64,000 bases of DNA from an uncultured OM182 clade bacterium (GTDB lineage Bacteria; Pseudomonadota; Gammaproteobacteria; Pseudomonadales; Azotimanducaceae). The stretch lies in NCBI GenBank assembly GCA_902567095.1, contig CACFLG010000004.1:1-64000 (forward strand), in the 5' to 3' direction. The notes under the pieces are model-generated. The model was not told where the DNA came from, searched no databases, and worked only from the letters and a program-made list of their open reading frames with translations. The first letter of the stretch is position 1. Every line of letters starts with the position of its first letter. This document shows, piece by piece, positions 54,238-63,544 of the stretch. Made by a program: the position numbers and the translations under genes.

Positions 54238-55391
54238 TCTGCCGAATAATTTTTTTCCAGATCTTTTAAAGGATGGAAATCTCCCCAGGGAGATTCAAAA
54301 AACTTCTCAATATATTCTTTCGGCACCTCAGAAGAAGAGGAAAATCTCCAGCTAGGATTGCGGTCTTTGTCAATCAATAATGCTCTAACTCCTTCGACAA
54401 AATCAGACTCACGCGAACAATGATAAGCAATAATTAGTTCCATTCGGAATAGATCTGCTAGTTTTTTGCCTTTGCCCCTCAACATCTGTTCTTGAAAAAT
54501 CCTAGCCGTGGTGGGAGAACCTCCGAAGTAATTATCTTTAGCTCCTGACATCCAATCACTAGAACTCAACGCAGGCAAACGTTTTTCAAATTCTTCCAAG
54601 AAATCTTCAGCAGATAGACAGTCTTTAATTAAACCCGCAACTTCAAATCGGTGGTCAAATAAATCACTCGAATCTTCTGCTTCCACTTCAAATTTTTTAA
54701 GCACTGAGGAAACCTTCTCGAGATTTTCAGAGCTATCATTCGCCCATTCAATGTTGCAAACGCTATCAAAGATTTCTTCCTTCTTGCCTTCATCAACTAC
54801 GATATCTAACAGACCAAGGGCTAAACCATCTCTCGACGTTAAATGACACCCCGTCAAACCTAGGAACCACCCCAGCTGGTCGGGTAGGTCTGCTAAAAAC
54901 TTTGTGCCGCCCGCATCCGGGAAAAGACCGATGGTTATTTCTGGCATGGCCAATTTGGTAGAGACAGTGCCAAGACGATGCGAGCAACCAGAAAGCAAAC
55001 CCAACCCCCCGCCCATTACAATTCCACTGCCCCAACAAATTATTGGTTTTTTTATTACGCGAATAAGATAATCGAGCCTATATTCATGGGAAAAAAAGGA
55101 ATCCGCATAGTCACGATTATTATCTCTAGATTGAAGAATTTCTCGTTGCAACCTAACTACATCTGCGCCCGCGCAGAAAGCTCTAGACGAGCTACTATCC
55201 AAAACAATACACTTTACAGAGTCATCCTGGTTCCAACCATTTATTTTGGTGTAAAGGTTATCAATAGTTTCTAACAAGAGGCTATTCAACGTTTTCTCTC
55301 GCACAAGCCTCGCAATCTTAACTGACCCTGATTGGCCTCTAGACTCAAGATCAACTAGCGATTCTTTTTCTTCCATTTTCACGTCTTTCAT
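54234..55391 (-). CDS. 3-hydroxyisobutyryl-CoA hydrolase-like crotonase-family enzyme
   Basis: Valine-catabolism-type thioesterase of the crotonase fold. Of the 385 residues, the first 200 carry the core: RAFCAGADVVRL (first oxyanion loop), FFSHEYRLDYLIRVIKKPII, GIVMGGGLGLLSGCSHRLG, and MPEITIGLFPDAGGTKFL with the acidic residues used by HIBCH. The C-terminal helical half is longer than in enoyl-CoA hydratases, which supports HIBCH over a hydratase. I start at the ATG at 55391, which overlaps the ung stop, instead of the TTG at 55403. Confidence 0.86.
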   Translation of the reverse strand: MKDVKMEEKESLVDLESRGQSGSVKIARLVREKTLNSLLLETIDNLYTKINGWNQDDSVKCIVLDSSSSRAFCAGADVVRLQREILQSRDNNRDYADSFFSHEYRLDYLIRVIKKPIICWGSGIVMGGGLGLLSGCSHRLGTVSTKLAMPEITIGLFPDAGGTKFLADLPDQLGWFLGLTGCHLTSRDGLALGLLDIVVDEGKKEEIFDSVCNIEWANDSSENLEKVSSVLKKFEVEAEDSSDLFDHRFEVAGLIKDCLSAEDFLEEFEKRLPALSSSDWMSGAKDNYFGGSPTTARIFQEQMLRGKGKKLADLFRMELIIAYHCSRESDFVEGVRALLIDKDRNPSWRFSSSSEVPKEYIEKFFESPWGDFHPLKDLEKNYSAD

Positions 55392-56077
55392 AACAACAAC
55401 CAACTGATCGGCTCTTCGCCCTCCGACTTTAAAAAATTATTGCATTTAGAAAAATGCTTGCATCCAAAAAAACCGCGGTGCGCTGATAGGGGCGATGGGT
55501 GAGGCGCCGCTAGCACAAGATTTTTTCCTTTATCTACGAGCTCGCCTTTTTTTTGTGCATAACTACCCCAAAGTAAAAACACGATTTTTCTCTCCGATTC
55601 GCCTAGAAGATCAATAACTCGATTAGTAAATATTTCCCAGCCTTTCTTTTGATGTGAGCCTGCTCTATTTTGCTCTACTGTTAAAACGCTGTTTAGCAAT
55701 AAAACTCCTTGATCAGCCCACGCATCGAGACAGCCATGACGAAAATCCGAAGCGGGCAAGCCCAGGTCATCGTGTATTTCTTTAAATATATTCTTAAGGG
55801 ACGGAGGCAGCGGAACTTCTCTAGATACTGAAAAAGCAAGGCCGTTGGCTTGCCCGGGACCGTGGTACGGATCCTGGCCAAGGATTACTACTTTTACTGT
55901 ATCAAACGGGGTTTTTTCAAATGCTCTAAAAATATGCTTACCGAGAGGGAAAATTTTTTTTCCTTTTCCTTTTCTCTCAATGAGAAATTTTTTTAGCTCT
56001 ACCATATAAGGTTTTTCGAATTCAGTGGACAATCGGTTCAACCAACTTTGCTCTAATGCTATTTGTCCTTGACGCAC
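55388..56077 (-). CDS. ung: Uracil-DNA glycosylase
   Basis: Removes uracil from DNA to start base-excision repair. The 229-residue family-1 enzyme has the water-activating loop VVILGQDPYHGPGQANGLAFSV, the uracil-binding LLLNSVLTVEQNRAGSH, FLLWGSYAQKKG and the DNA-intercalating loop AAPHPSPLSAHRGFFG. All catalytic residues are visible. The start is a GTG without a clear ribosome-binding site, three bases after the lysS stop. Length is as in E. coli. Confidence 0.97.
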   Translation of the reverse strand: MRQGQIALEQSWLNRLSTEFEKPYMVELKKFLIERKGKGKKIFPLGKHIFRAFEKTPFDTVKVVILGQDPYHGPGQANGLAFSVSREVPLPPSLKNIFKEIHDDLGLPASDFRHGCLDAWADQGVLLLNSVLTVEQNRAGSHQKKGWEIFTNRVIDLLGESERKIVFLLWGSYAQKKGELVDKGKNLVLAAPHPSPLSAHRGFFGCKHFSKCNNFLKSEGEEPISWLLL

Positions 56078-56080
56078 GGT

Positions 56081-57586
56081 CTAATTTTTGCTCTTCATCT
56101 GAGGGAATAACAAGACATCGCGAATAGAGGGCGAGTCAGTCATTAACATTACCAACCGATCTATCCCTATTCCTTCTCCAGCTGTAGGCGGCAGCCCATG
56201 CTCAAGCGCAGCGATATAATCTTGATCAAAGTGCATTGCCTCTTTATCTCCCGACTCCTTAGCTCTAACCTGAGCTTGAAATCTCTCAGCCTGATCCTCA
56301 GGATCGTTGAGTTCAGAGAAGCCATTTGCTATTTCCTTACCCATTATAAAGAGTTCGAATCTTTCTGTTAGATCCGGCTCCAAGGGCTTACGCCTAGCTA
56401 AGGGGGAAACCTCGGCCGGATGATCAATCACAAAGGTAGGTTGCTGAATTTTGTTCTCTACCAAAGCCTCAAAAAGTTCCATTATAATCTTTCCTCCGCC
56501 CCAGTTCTGGGCGACCGAAATATTAGTTCGTTCCGCGATGTTTCTAAGAGTTTGAAGGTCATCGAGCTGCCCTTGATTAATACTTGGGCTACTCTCACAA
56601 ATCATTTCCCGCATAGTTTTTCTGGCAAATGGTTTGCCAAATTCTAATTCGACTCCATCGAATTCAATAGTAGTAGATCCTCTCACAGCTAGCGCTAATT
56701 CCCTAAAAAGTATCTCGGTTAGCTCCATTGCATCGTGATAGTCGGCATACGCCCAATAGAACTCAAGCATTGTGAATTCTGGGTTGTGCTTGGTCGAAAC
56801 ACCCTCATTTCTAAAGTTTCGATTTAGCTCGAAAATCTTGTCGAACCCGCCCACAATCAAACGTTTGAGGTTCAGCTCAGGAGCGACTCTCAAATACATC
56901 GACGCGTCTAAAGCATTATATCGGGTGGTGAAGGGCAAAGCTGTCGCTCCCCCCGGCTGGTTGAGCAACATAGGGGTCTCTACTTCCATAAACCCCTCTC
57001 CAGTGAAAAACTGCCGAATTTTACTAACAATAAGAGATCGAAGTTGGAAAATATTCCTAGTCTTTTCGTTCACCATCAGATCTAGATATCTCTGGCGATA
57101 ACGCTTCTCTAAATCCTTTAAGCCTTTATGTTTTTCAGGCATAGGTCTAAGGGACTTAGTTAGTAATCGAATTTCTTTTATGTTAACGGTCAATTCACCT
57201 TTGTTGGTTTTCATTAAATAACCAACACCGCCAACAATATCTCCTAGATCCCATCTATTAAATTCCTCATATGCTTCTAGACCTATTTTATCTTGGCGCA
57301 CATAAAGCTGAATACGACCACTTGAGTCTTGAAGAGTAATGAAGCTAGCCTTTCCCATTATGCGACGAAGAACGACTCTTCCCGCCACCGAAACACTTAT
57401 CTTTTCTTTCTCTAACTCAATCTTTTCCTTTGGTTGATGCAAGCTGAGAACTTCCTCTGCTAAGTTGCTTCTTCTAAAGTCGTTTGGATAGGCATCACCT
57501 GATTCCCTCCATTCGTCCAATCGTTTTTTTCGAAGCGCTAACACATCTAATTCACTTAGTTCATCAGCCTCAACTTCTTCATTCAT
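56081..57586 (-). CDS. lysS: Lysine--tRNA ligase, class II
   Basis: Charges tRNA-Lys. The 501-residue protein is of normal length: an OB-fold anticodon-binding domain (SVAGRVVLRRIMGKASFITLQDSSGRIQLYV, in parts), motif 1 region FMEVETPMLLNQPGGATALPF, motif 2 FELNRNFRNEGVSTKHNPEFTMLEFY and motif 3 GEGIGIDRLVMLMT. It starts three bases after prfB stops; the prfB-lysS order is conserved in gammaproteobacteria. Confidence 0.97.
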   Translation of the reverse strand: MNEEVEADELSELDVLALRKKRLDEWRESGDAYPNDFRRSNLAEEVLSLHQPKEKIELEKEKISVSVAGRVVLRRIMGKASFITLQDSSGRIQLYVRQDKIGLEAYEEFNRWDLGDIVGGVGYLMKTNKGELTVNIKEIRLLTKSLRPMPEKHKGLKDLEKRYRQRYLDLMVNEKTRNIFQLRSLIVSKIRQFFTGEGFMEVETPMLLNQPGGATALPFTTRYNALDASMYLRVAPELNLKRLIVGGFDKIFELNRNFRNEGVSTKHNPEFTMLEFYWAYADYHDAMELTEILFRELALAVRGSTTIEFDGVELEFGKPFARKTMREMICESSPSINQGQLDDLQTLRNIAERTNISVAQNWGGGKIIMELFEALVENKIQQPTFVIDHPAEVSPLARRKPLEPDLTERFELFIMGKEIANGFSELNDPEDQAERFQAQVRAKESGDKEAMHFDQDYIAALEHGLPPTAGEGIGIDRLVMLMTDSPSIRDVLLFPQMKSKN

Positions 57587-57589
57587 TAG

Positions 57590-58685
57590 TCACACTCCCA
57601 TCTTCAGGCTAGCCTCGATAAAATTATCGAGATCGCCATTGAGAACCGCCTGCGTGTTACTAGTCTCAATTCCTGTGCGCAAATCTTTCACTCGTCCTGA
57701 ATCTAAGACATAGGAGCGAATTTGACTGCCCCATGTAATATCTGATTTTTTATCCTCTATCCCTTGCATCTCAGCTCTTCGCTTCTGCTCTTCGACCTCA
57801 TACAACTTCGCTTTCAGTTGCTTTATCGCTTGGTCCTTATTCTTGTGTTGAGATCTCTCCTTCTGACATTGAACCGCTATACCAGAAGGAAGATGCGTTA
57901 ACCGCACTGCTGAATCGGTTTTGTTGACATGCTGCCCACCTGCTCCGCTCGCCCGATAGGTATCTATCCGGACATCAGACATTTCGAGCTTTATCTCGAT
58001 CTCTTCATCCAGCTCTGGAGAGACAAATATAGACGCGAAAGATGTATGTCTTCTATTACCCGAATCGAAAGGAGATTTTCGAACTAATCTATGAACACCG
58101 GTTTCTGTTCTTAACCAACCATACGCAAATTCGCCCTGGAAAAGGATTGTAGCACCTTTGATTCCTGCCACATCACCACCGGAAACTTCAATAATCTCTG
58201 CACTGAACCCTCTCGATTCACCCCATCTTAGGTACATTCGCATCAACATTTCAGCCCAATCTTGCGCCTCAGTACCTCCCGACCCTGACTGAATATCAAC
58301 ATAGGCTGAACTATTATCGACTTTACCGGAAAACATTTTTCTAAACTCTAAAGATTCCAAAGATCTCGAGATTTCTCCAATCTCAACCTCGGCCTCATCT
58401 ACAATATTCGAATCTTCCTCTTCTTTAGCTAGTTCAAGCAGTTCCGAAGTATCTTCAATAGCTCTAAGAATCTTTTCTACCCTCCCGATTACAACTTCTA
58501 AGGAAGCCCTTTCCTTCCCTAATTTCTGGGCGTAATCCGGAGCGTTCCAAACAGATGATTCAGCTAACTCCATCTCAATTTCTTTTAAGCGTTCTATCTT
58601 TGTTTCAAAGTCAAAGGTGCCCCCTAAGAGCGCCAACGCGCTCTCTTAGATCACTGATTTGAATCAAAAGCCCAGAAATTTCCAA
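57590..58685 (-). CDS. prfB: Peptide chain release factor 2, read through a programmed +1 frameshift
   Basis: Releases peptides at UGA and UAA. The track ORF (348 aa) lacks the true start. A 24-codon upstream frame begins at a TTG (58685) with AAGG upstream, reads MEISGLL...VGALRGHL and meets an in-frame TGA at 58611-58613. The site CTTTGAC with AGGGGG just before is the classical RF2 autoregulatory frameshift signal; a +1 shift joins the two frames at DFETKIERL and gives about 364 residues (E. coli 365). The stop-codon SPF tripeptide (KSPFDSG) and the catalytic GGQ (GAGGQHVN) are intact. lysS follows after three bases. Confidence 0.96.
58611..58625 (-). promoter_or_regulatory. RF2 programmed +1 frameshift site
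   Basis: On the minus strand AGGGGG (58620-58625) acts as the internal Shine-Dalgarno, followed by CAC, the slippery CTT (58614-58616), the UGA stop (58611-58613) and C. Sequence and spacing equal those of E. coli except for CAC in place of TAT. Low RF2 lets the ribosome slip and make more RF2. Confidence 0.95.
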
Positions 58686-58813
58686 TGGTCAATGCCTTTG
58701 GTTGGATTTAAATAATTGTAGCCGAATGAATGTTTTGTAGCTACACCATGCAAGGAGAGCCAAAATGTTCTTGTAATTAAAAAGACAACCAGCATTTCAG
58801 ACCCATCGAAGTT

Positions 58814-60082
58814 TTAGCTCTTAAATATTTCAATTTTTGTTGGGGCAGATATCACTGCGGGCAGCGCGCCCAGTTGTCTTAAAGATTCATGCAGAACTTT
58901 CTCATTGACTATGCTTGTTATAATTGCAATACGTGCAATCGATTCACTTACTTCTTTCTGAATTATCGATTCTATCCCAATGCGATTTTTTTCAAGCACG
59001 GAAGAAATTGACGCCATCACACCGGTCATATTTTGAACGTCTAATCTGATATATGAACCCGTCTCGATAGAGGATTCTTCAATGGTCGGAGCTTCTTTTA
59101 ACTCTAAAAACCCTTCATTAGGAATCTTACTCCCCCTTGATAGATGGACTAAATCAGCTATCACAGAAGAAGCCGTGGCGTCTCCGCCAGCCCCAGGACC
59201 GACATACAAAGTTTCACCCACCGAACTTCCTTCAACTAAAACAGCATTTGTTACACCATCCACTTTCGAGAAGACTTTCTCCTTTTCAATCATTGCAGGA
59301 TATACACGAAGGCTTATGCCATTTGAAATGCGAAACGCAACAGCTAATGGCTTTAACGAAAATCCAAATTCATCAATTAGAATTATGTCCTCTAAAGCTA
59401 TCTCAGAAATACCCTCAATGCGAACGGATTCAAATTCGACCGCAATCCCAAAACCAATCATCGCGAGAATAGTAATTTTGTGAGCCGCATCTATACCATT
59501 AACATCAAAAGATGGATCTGCCTCTGCATACCCTTTTTTTTGAGCTTCTTTCAAAACTTCGTCAAATTCTCTAGGTTGCTTTTTTGATGCCATTTCACTC
59601 AGGATAAAGTTACTGGTCCCATTCAAAATACCTGCGATTCTAGTGATTACATTTCCAACTAAGCCTTCTCGAATGGATTTAATAATTGGAATTCCACCCG
59701 CAACGGCTGCCTCAAAAAGTACACATACACCCATCTGTCGAGCTGCTGAAAATATTTCATGACCATGCATTGCAATAAGAGCTTTATTGGCTGTGATAAC
59801 ATGCTTTTTATTTTTCACGGCCAACAAAACGAGATCTTTTGCTTCTTCAGTACCACCAATCAGCTCTACGAGAACATCTATAGAGGGGTTTTTAGCGACC
59901 TCATAAATGTCATTTGTGATATTTATGCCACTAAGATCGCATTGTGGATTCTCCCTTCGGGATGCCACTTGGGAGATAGAGATTTCATCTTCTAATTTTC
60001 TGCTAATTTCATCTCGATTTTTTTTAATTAGGCTTATTAAGCTAGCCCCTACGGTGCCTACTCCACAAATACCAATTTTCAT
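58814..60082 (-). CDS. hom: Homoserine dehydrogenase
   Basis: Reduces aspartate semialdehyde to homoserine, the branch to threonine and methionine. The 422-residue monofunctional enzyme has the NAD(P)-binding start [74 protein letters not shown] and [18 protein letters not shown] holding the catalytic lysine/aspartate region. A C-terminal ACT domain ([20 protein letters not shown]) suggests feedback control by threonine. Its ATG overlaps the alaC stop. thrC, the usual next gene in many gammaproteobacteria, is not present. Confidence 0.96.
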   Translation of the reverse strand: MKIGICGVGTVGASLISLIKKNRDEISRKLEDEISISQVASRRENPQCDLSGINITNDIYEVAKNPSIDVLVELIGGTEEAKDLVLLAVKNKKHVITANKALIAMHGHEIFSAARQMGVCVLFEAAVAGGIPIIKSIREGLVGNVITRIAGILNGTSNFILSEMASKKQPREFDEVLKEAQKKGYAEADPSFDVNGIDAAHKITILAMIGFGIAVEFESVRIEGISEIALEDIILIDEFGFSLKPLAVAFRISNGISLRVYPAMIEKEKVFSKVDGVTNAVLVEGSSVGETLYVGPGAGGDATASSVIADLVHLSRGSKIPNEGFLELKEAPTIEESSIETGSYIRLDVQNMTGVMASISSVLEKNRIGIESIIQKEVSESIARIAIITSIVNEKVLHESLRQLGALPAVISAPTKIEIFKS

Positions 60083-61272
60083 TGTCGGATTCCAGTCGGA
60101 TGGGACCTAAACATTTTTCTGAGACCTCGAATGGCCTGGCGAGTTCTGTGCTCATTTTCGATCAAAGCAAATCGGACATGATCATCACCGTACTGACCAA
60201 AGCCAATTCCAGGAGAAACCGCTACTTTGGCTTCTTGCAGAAGTAGTTTTGCAAACTCGAGGGACCCCAGGTACCTGAATTGTTCAGGAATTTGGGCCCA
60301 CACAAACATAGTTGCCCTCGGTCGAGTTACAGTCCAGCCAATAGAGTTAAGGCCATCACATAAAACGTTTCTTCGAAGCAAATAAGTATTACGAATCTCT
60401 TCCACACAACTTTGATCTTCTTCCAGTGCAGCTATTGCTGCTACTTGGATCGGAGTAAAAGTTCCGTAATCCAAATATGATTTTATCCTAGCTAAGGCTC
60501 CTACGAGATCCCTATTACCAACACAAAATCCAACTCGCCAGCCAGGCATATTATAACTTTTAGACATAGTGTAAAACTCAACGGCGACATCCTTAGCTCC
60601 AGGCACTTGAAGAATACTAGGCACTTCGTAACCGTCAAAAACTAAATCCGCATAAGCCAAATCTTGAACAACCCAAATCTTGTGTTCTTTTGCGAACGCA
60701 ATTAGCTTTTCGAAGAAAGACAAATCAACGCACTCTGTCGTAGGATTTCCCGGAAAGTTTATGACTATCACTTTTGGTTTGGGCCAGCTATTGCTTATCG
60801 CTAGTTCTAGCTCGTTGAAAAAGTTGCCGTCCTTAATGAGCGGTACATGTCGCACATCCGCATCCGCTATTACAAATCCGTAAGGATGAACTGGGTAAGA
60901 GGGATTAGGGACAAGGACCGCGTCGCCTGGACCCAATATCGCCATCGCTAAATGGGCTATCCCTTCTTTTGAACCAAGAGTAACAATGGCTTCAGAGTTT
61001 GGATCAAGATCAACGTCGAATTTTTTTTTATACCAATCGCAAATTGCTTTCCTTAATCTTGGGATGCCTTTAGATTGAGAATATCGATGAGTATCAGTTC
61101 TTTGAACAGTTTCCACCAATTTCTTTACTATATGCTCTGGTGTAGGCTGATCGGGATTCCCCATTCCAAAGTCTATGATATCCTCCCCATTTGCCCGAGC
61201 TTCGCGTTTTAAATCGTCAGTAATGCTAAAGATGTAAGGAGGAAGCCTTTTTATTCTTGGGAAATCATCCAT
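60079..61272 (-). CDS. alaC: Alanine transaminase (AlaC-like)
   Basis: Fold-type I PLP aminotransferase of 397 residues. It starts [20 protein letters not shown] and has [62 protein letters not shown] and the PLP lysine in [16 protein letters not shown]. This set is the AlaC (YfdZ) group; AlaC makes alanine from pyruvate and glutamate. In several gammaproteobacteria alaC lies next to hom, as here. Related group members act on other amino acids, so the substrate is inferred. Confidence 0.87.
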   Translation of the reverse strand: MDDFPRIKRLPPYIFSITDDLKREARANGEDIIDFGMGNPDQPTPEHIVKKLVETVQRTDTHRYSQSKGIPRLRKAICDWYKKKFDVDLDPNSEAIVTLGSKEGIAHLAMAILGPGDAVLVPNPSYPVHPYGFVIADADVRHVPLIKDGNFFNELELAISNSWPKPKVIVINFPGNPTTECVDLSFFEKLIAFAKEHKIWVVQDLAYADLVFDGYEVPSILQVPGAKDVAVEFYTMSKSYNMPGWRVGFCVGNRDLVGALARIKSYLDYGTFTPIQVAAIAALEEDQSCVEEIRNTYLLRRNVLCDGLNSIGWTVTRPRATMFVWAQIPEQFRYLGSLEFAKLLLQEAKVAVSPGIGFGQYGDDHVRFALIENEHRTRQAIRGLRKMFRSHPTGIRQ

Positions 61273-61317
61273 TGTGTATCCATCTATTTATACAAGGTCA
61301 GCCAACGCTTTTTTTCT

Positions 61318-61363
61318 AAGTAAAACTTTTCTTATCGGGCCTTTACTATTAGAAAGTTTACTT
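61318..61363. terminator. Imperfect hairpin with T-tract between the MFS gene and alaC
   Basis: AAGTAAA-A-CTTT-T-CT can pair with AGAAAGTTTACTT with two single-base bulges; on the plus strand TTTT follows, like an intrinsic terminator. No plus-strand gene ends here and on the minus strand no T-tract follows, so its role is unclear. Confidence 0.3.
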
Positions 61364-61407
61364 TTTTACCTCTCAGAGTCACGCTAGAGAAAATTATTTG
61401 GAGAAGT

Positions 61408-62657
61408 CTACCTAACTCGTGTTTCCAAGTCATTAAACCTTTTTCTTGGCTCGGGAACGAAAATAATTACCATCAGCGCTCCTGCAAACAAGAAACAGAT
61501 TCCTAAAAAAAACACAGCTTTATACCCAAGCCAAGAAGCAATCAACCCCCCAAGCAGTGGTCCGAGTGCTCCGGCTATCTGAGCGGCAGTATTTGTAGTG
61601 GCAATCAGATTGGGTCTTTCTTTTAAAGTCCCGAACTCCAAGACAATGGCCCGAGAAGAATTTTCAAAACCTGAGATTGATGCACCTACAACTGAAAAAA
61701 CTACGATGGATGCGGTAAAAGAAATAGAAAAGAAATAAACTGAGGTCGAGAGAATCCAAAATATAATTGAACTTAGGAAAACTAATCTAAACCCCCGCAA
61801 ATCGGCCATAACTCCCCACAGTAAATTTGAAAAAGTATGGGACAGAGTAAAAACTGACGTTAAAACGCCGAGAAAATACCCCGAAAAACCCACTTCTTGT
61901 CCAGCGTATAAAACGTAAAAGGGTAAAGTCATCTTGCCCATTGTCGCGACTGCTCGAGCCCAGAAAAAGAACCGAAAATTGGTGTCCTTTCTTAGAATAA
62001 AACCTATTGCTTTCAATTGTTCTGGAAATGACTGTTTCCTTCCGATCTCTGGAGGTACCGGTTCTCGAATCAGGATGAGGGAAATCAAGCCAAAAATACT
62101 TATAAAAAAAGCAATTATAAAACTGTAAGAGTAGCCCTCCAGATTATCTTGATTACCAACTAGGTAATCACCAACAAAGAAAGCAAATATTGATGCAGAG
62201 AGTCCGCCAAAAAAATTTCTTAATCCCATAAGCCTACCTCGCCGCCTAAGAGGAAGAATTTTTGAACTAAGGTAATTAAAAACAACCCCCTGCATACCTT
62301 CCGCCAAACCAAATAACCCTAAAAAGAAGATTACCAATACCAAAGTAAGCTGATTTGAAAAATAAAGTCCCGCTAAACAGATAAAAAGAATATTGGTTCT
62401 CATGATAAATCCTATAGCTATAGCTATAGGCACCACTCTTTTTCTGTAGGAAATTACGTTAGCTCCCCAAATTGGTGTAACCGCTTGTCCAAGTCCCTGA
62501 AAAAAAAGGGCCAGCCCAACTACTAAATTTGAACCACCGGATAAAATAAGTAAGTATGCGGGGATGAAGGTGGGCGCATTTACAAGACGGAACCCTATCT
62601 GACTAAGGACCCCATGTGCTAATAGGAGAGGAAATTCACATTAAGGTTGCGGAGCAC
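61408..62657 (-). pseudogene. MFS transporter gene with an apparent frameshift near the 5' end
   Basis: The track ORF (342 aa) begins only after the first helices. Upstream of its start the same frame stays open for about 68 codons with clear MFS content (HGVLSQIGFRLVNAPTF, LFFQGLGQAVTPIWGAN), but has no start codon. A GTG at 62657 in another frame gives LRNLNVNFL and joins this frame if one base is added near 62625-62633 (yielding NFLLLLAHG). The repaired protein has about 416 residues and 12 membrane segments, the normal MFS size. Substrate unknown. Either a sequencing error or a recent mutation. It follows dsbC by about 70 bases. Confidence 0.75.
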
Positions 62658-62726
62658 CGTTATTTCATAGCGCCTAAGAGCATTTTTTTCTTTGTAATTA
62701 ACGGAATCTTTTATAGAACTTGGGAT

Positions 62727-63470
62727 TTATCTTATTCCTAACAGGGTCGCCATTTTTCTAGCCTCAATATAGCCGGGTTGCAATGTACCATCCTCAAAAA
62801 AGATAGCTGGAGTGCCCGAGACACCTAATTTTTCACCCAATATTAATTGCTTCTCAATAGGATTATCGCAATACAAATCTCCGATATCTTGTCCTAATTT
62901 TGCTCTCGTCAGTGCATCCATCGGATCCTTTGAGCACCAAGCAGCTACAATTTTTTTATAGGAATCCGAACCAACACCTGCTCTAGGAAATCCAAGATAC
63001 CTAACTGTTACACCTAAGTCATTCAACATACCAACCTCCCTATGCAATTTCCTGCAATAGCCGCAATCGATGTCTGTAAAAACAGTGATCGTGGCCAAAG
63101 GTTTAGAAGTTCTCGAGGGAAATATGATCATTTCATTTTCTGGCGATAACGAAAGTAGATCGGTTCTATTATCTTTCTTGGATTTTTCTGTAAGGTTATT
63201 AAATCGACCCTCGCGCATGTCAAAGACTTGGCCCGCAAAAAGGAAATGTCCATTTTTGTCTGCGTACAAGATAGTGCCATCTTTCAACGAGACTTGGAAA
63301 AGCCAAGGAATCTCTGTAGCACTTACAAGGTCGATCGGCATTTTAGGAGAGATCACCAATAATTTATCTTTGATCCCTTTCTCAACGCTTTCATCACTAG
63401 CGAAGCATATAAAGGTAAAAAACAAAAAAGATAAAGCTAGAAAGATTCTTCTCATTAGAAAAACTGACAT
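62727..63470 (-). CDS. dsbC: Thiol:disulfide interchange protein DsbC
   Basis: Periplasmic disulfide isomerase. The listed ORF reaches into the xerD gap; the ATG at 63470 (GGTG eight bases upstream) gives a signal peptide (MRRIFLALSFLFFTFICFAS) and a 247-residue precursor. The N-terminal dimerisation domain is followed by a thioredoxin fold with the active site CGYC (FTDIDCGYCRKLHREV), a second cysteine pair (AAWCSKD, LYCDN) and the cis-proline VSGTPAIFF. Length matches DsbC. It lies directly after xerD as in E. coli. Confidence 0.92.
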   Translation of the reverse strand: MSVFLMRRIFLALSFLFFTFICFASDESVEKGIKDKLLVISPKMPIDLVSATEIPWLFQVSLKDGTILYADKNGHFLFAGQVFDMREGRFNNLTEKSKKDNRTDLLSLSPENEMIIFPSRTSKPLATITVFTDIDCGYCRKLHREVGMLNDLGVTVRYLGFPRAGVGSDSYKKIVAAWCSKDPMDALTRAKLGQDIGDLYCDNPIEKQLILGEKLGVSGTPAIFFEDGTLQPGYIEARKMATLLGIR

Positions 63471-63544
63471 TATTTTAACACCGAGGTGACTCATTGATCG
63501 ACTTTGCACTAACTAAAAAAAGTAAGCAAATAAATTGTTAATGT

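Noticed and set aside
62411-62430. Perfect 20-bp palindrome CCTATAGCTATAGCTATAGG
   Set aside because: It lies within the MFS coding region and encodes an ordinary hydrophobic stretch (PIAIAIG); the symmetry follows from a short ATAGCT repeat.
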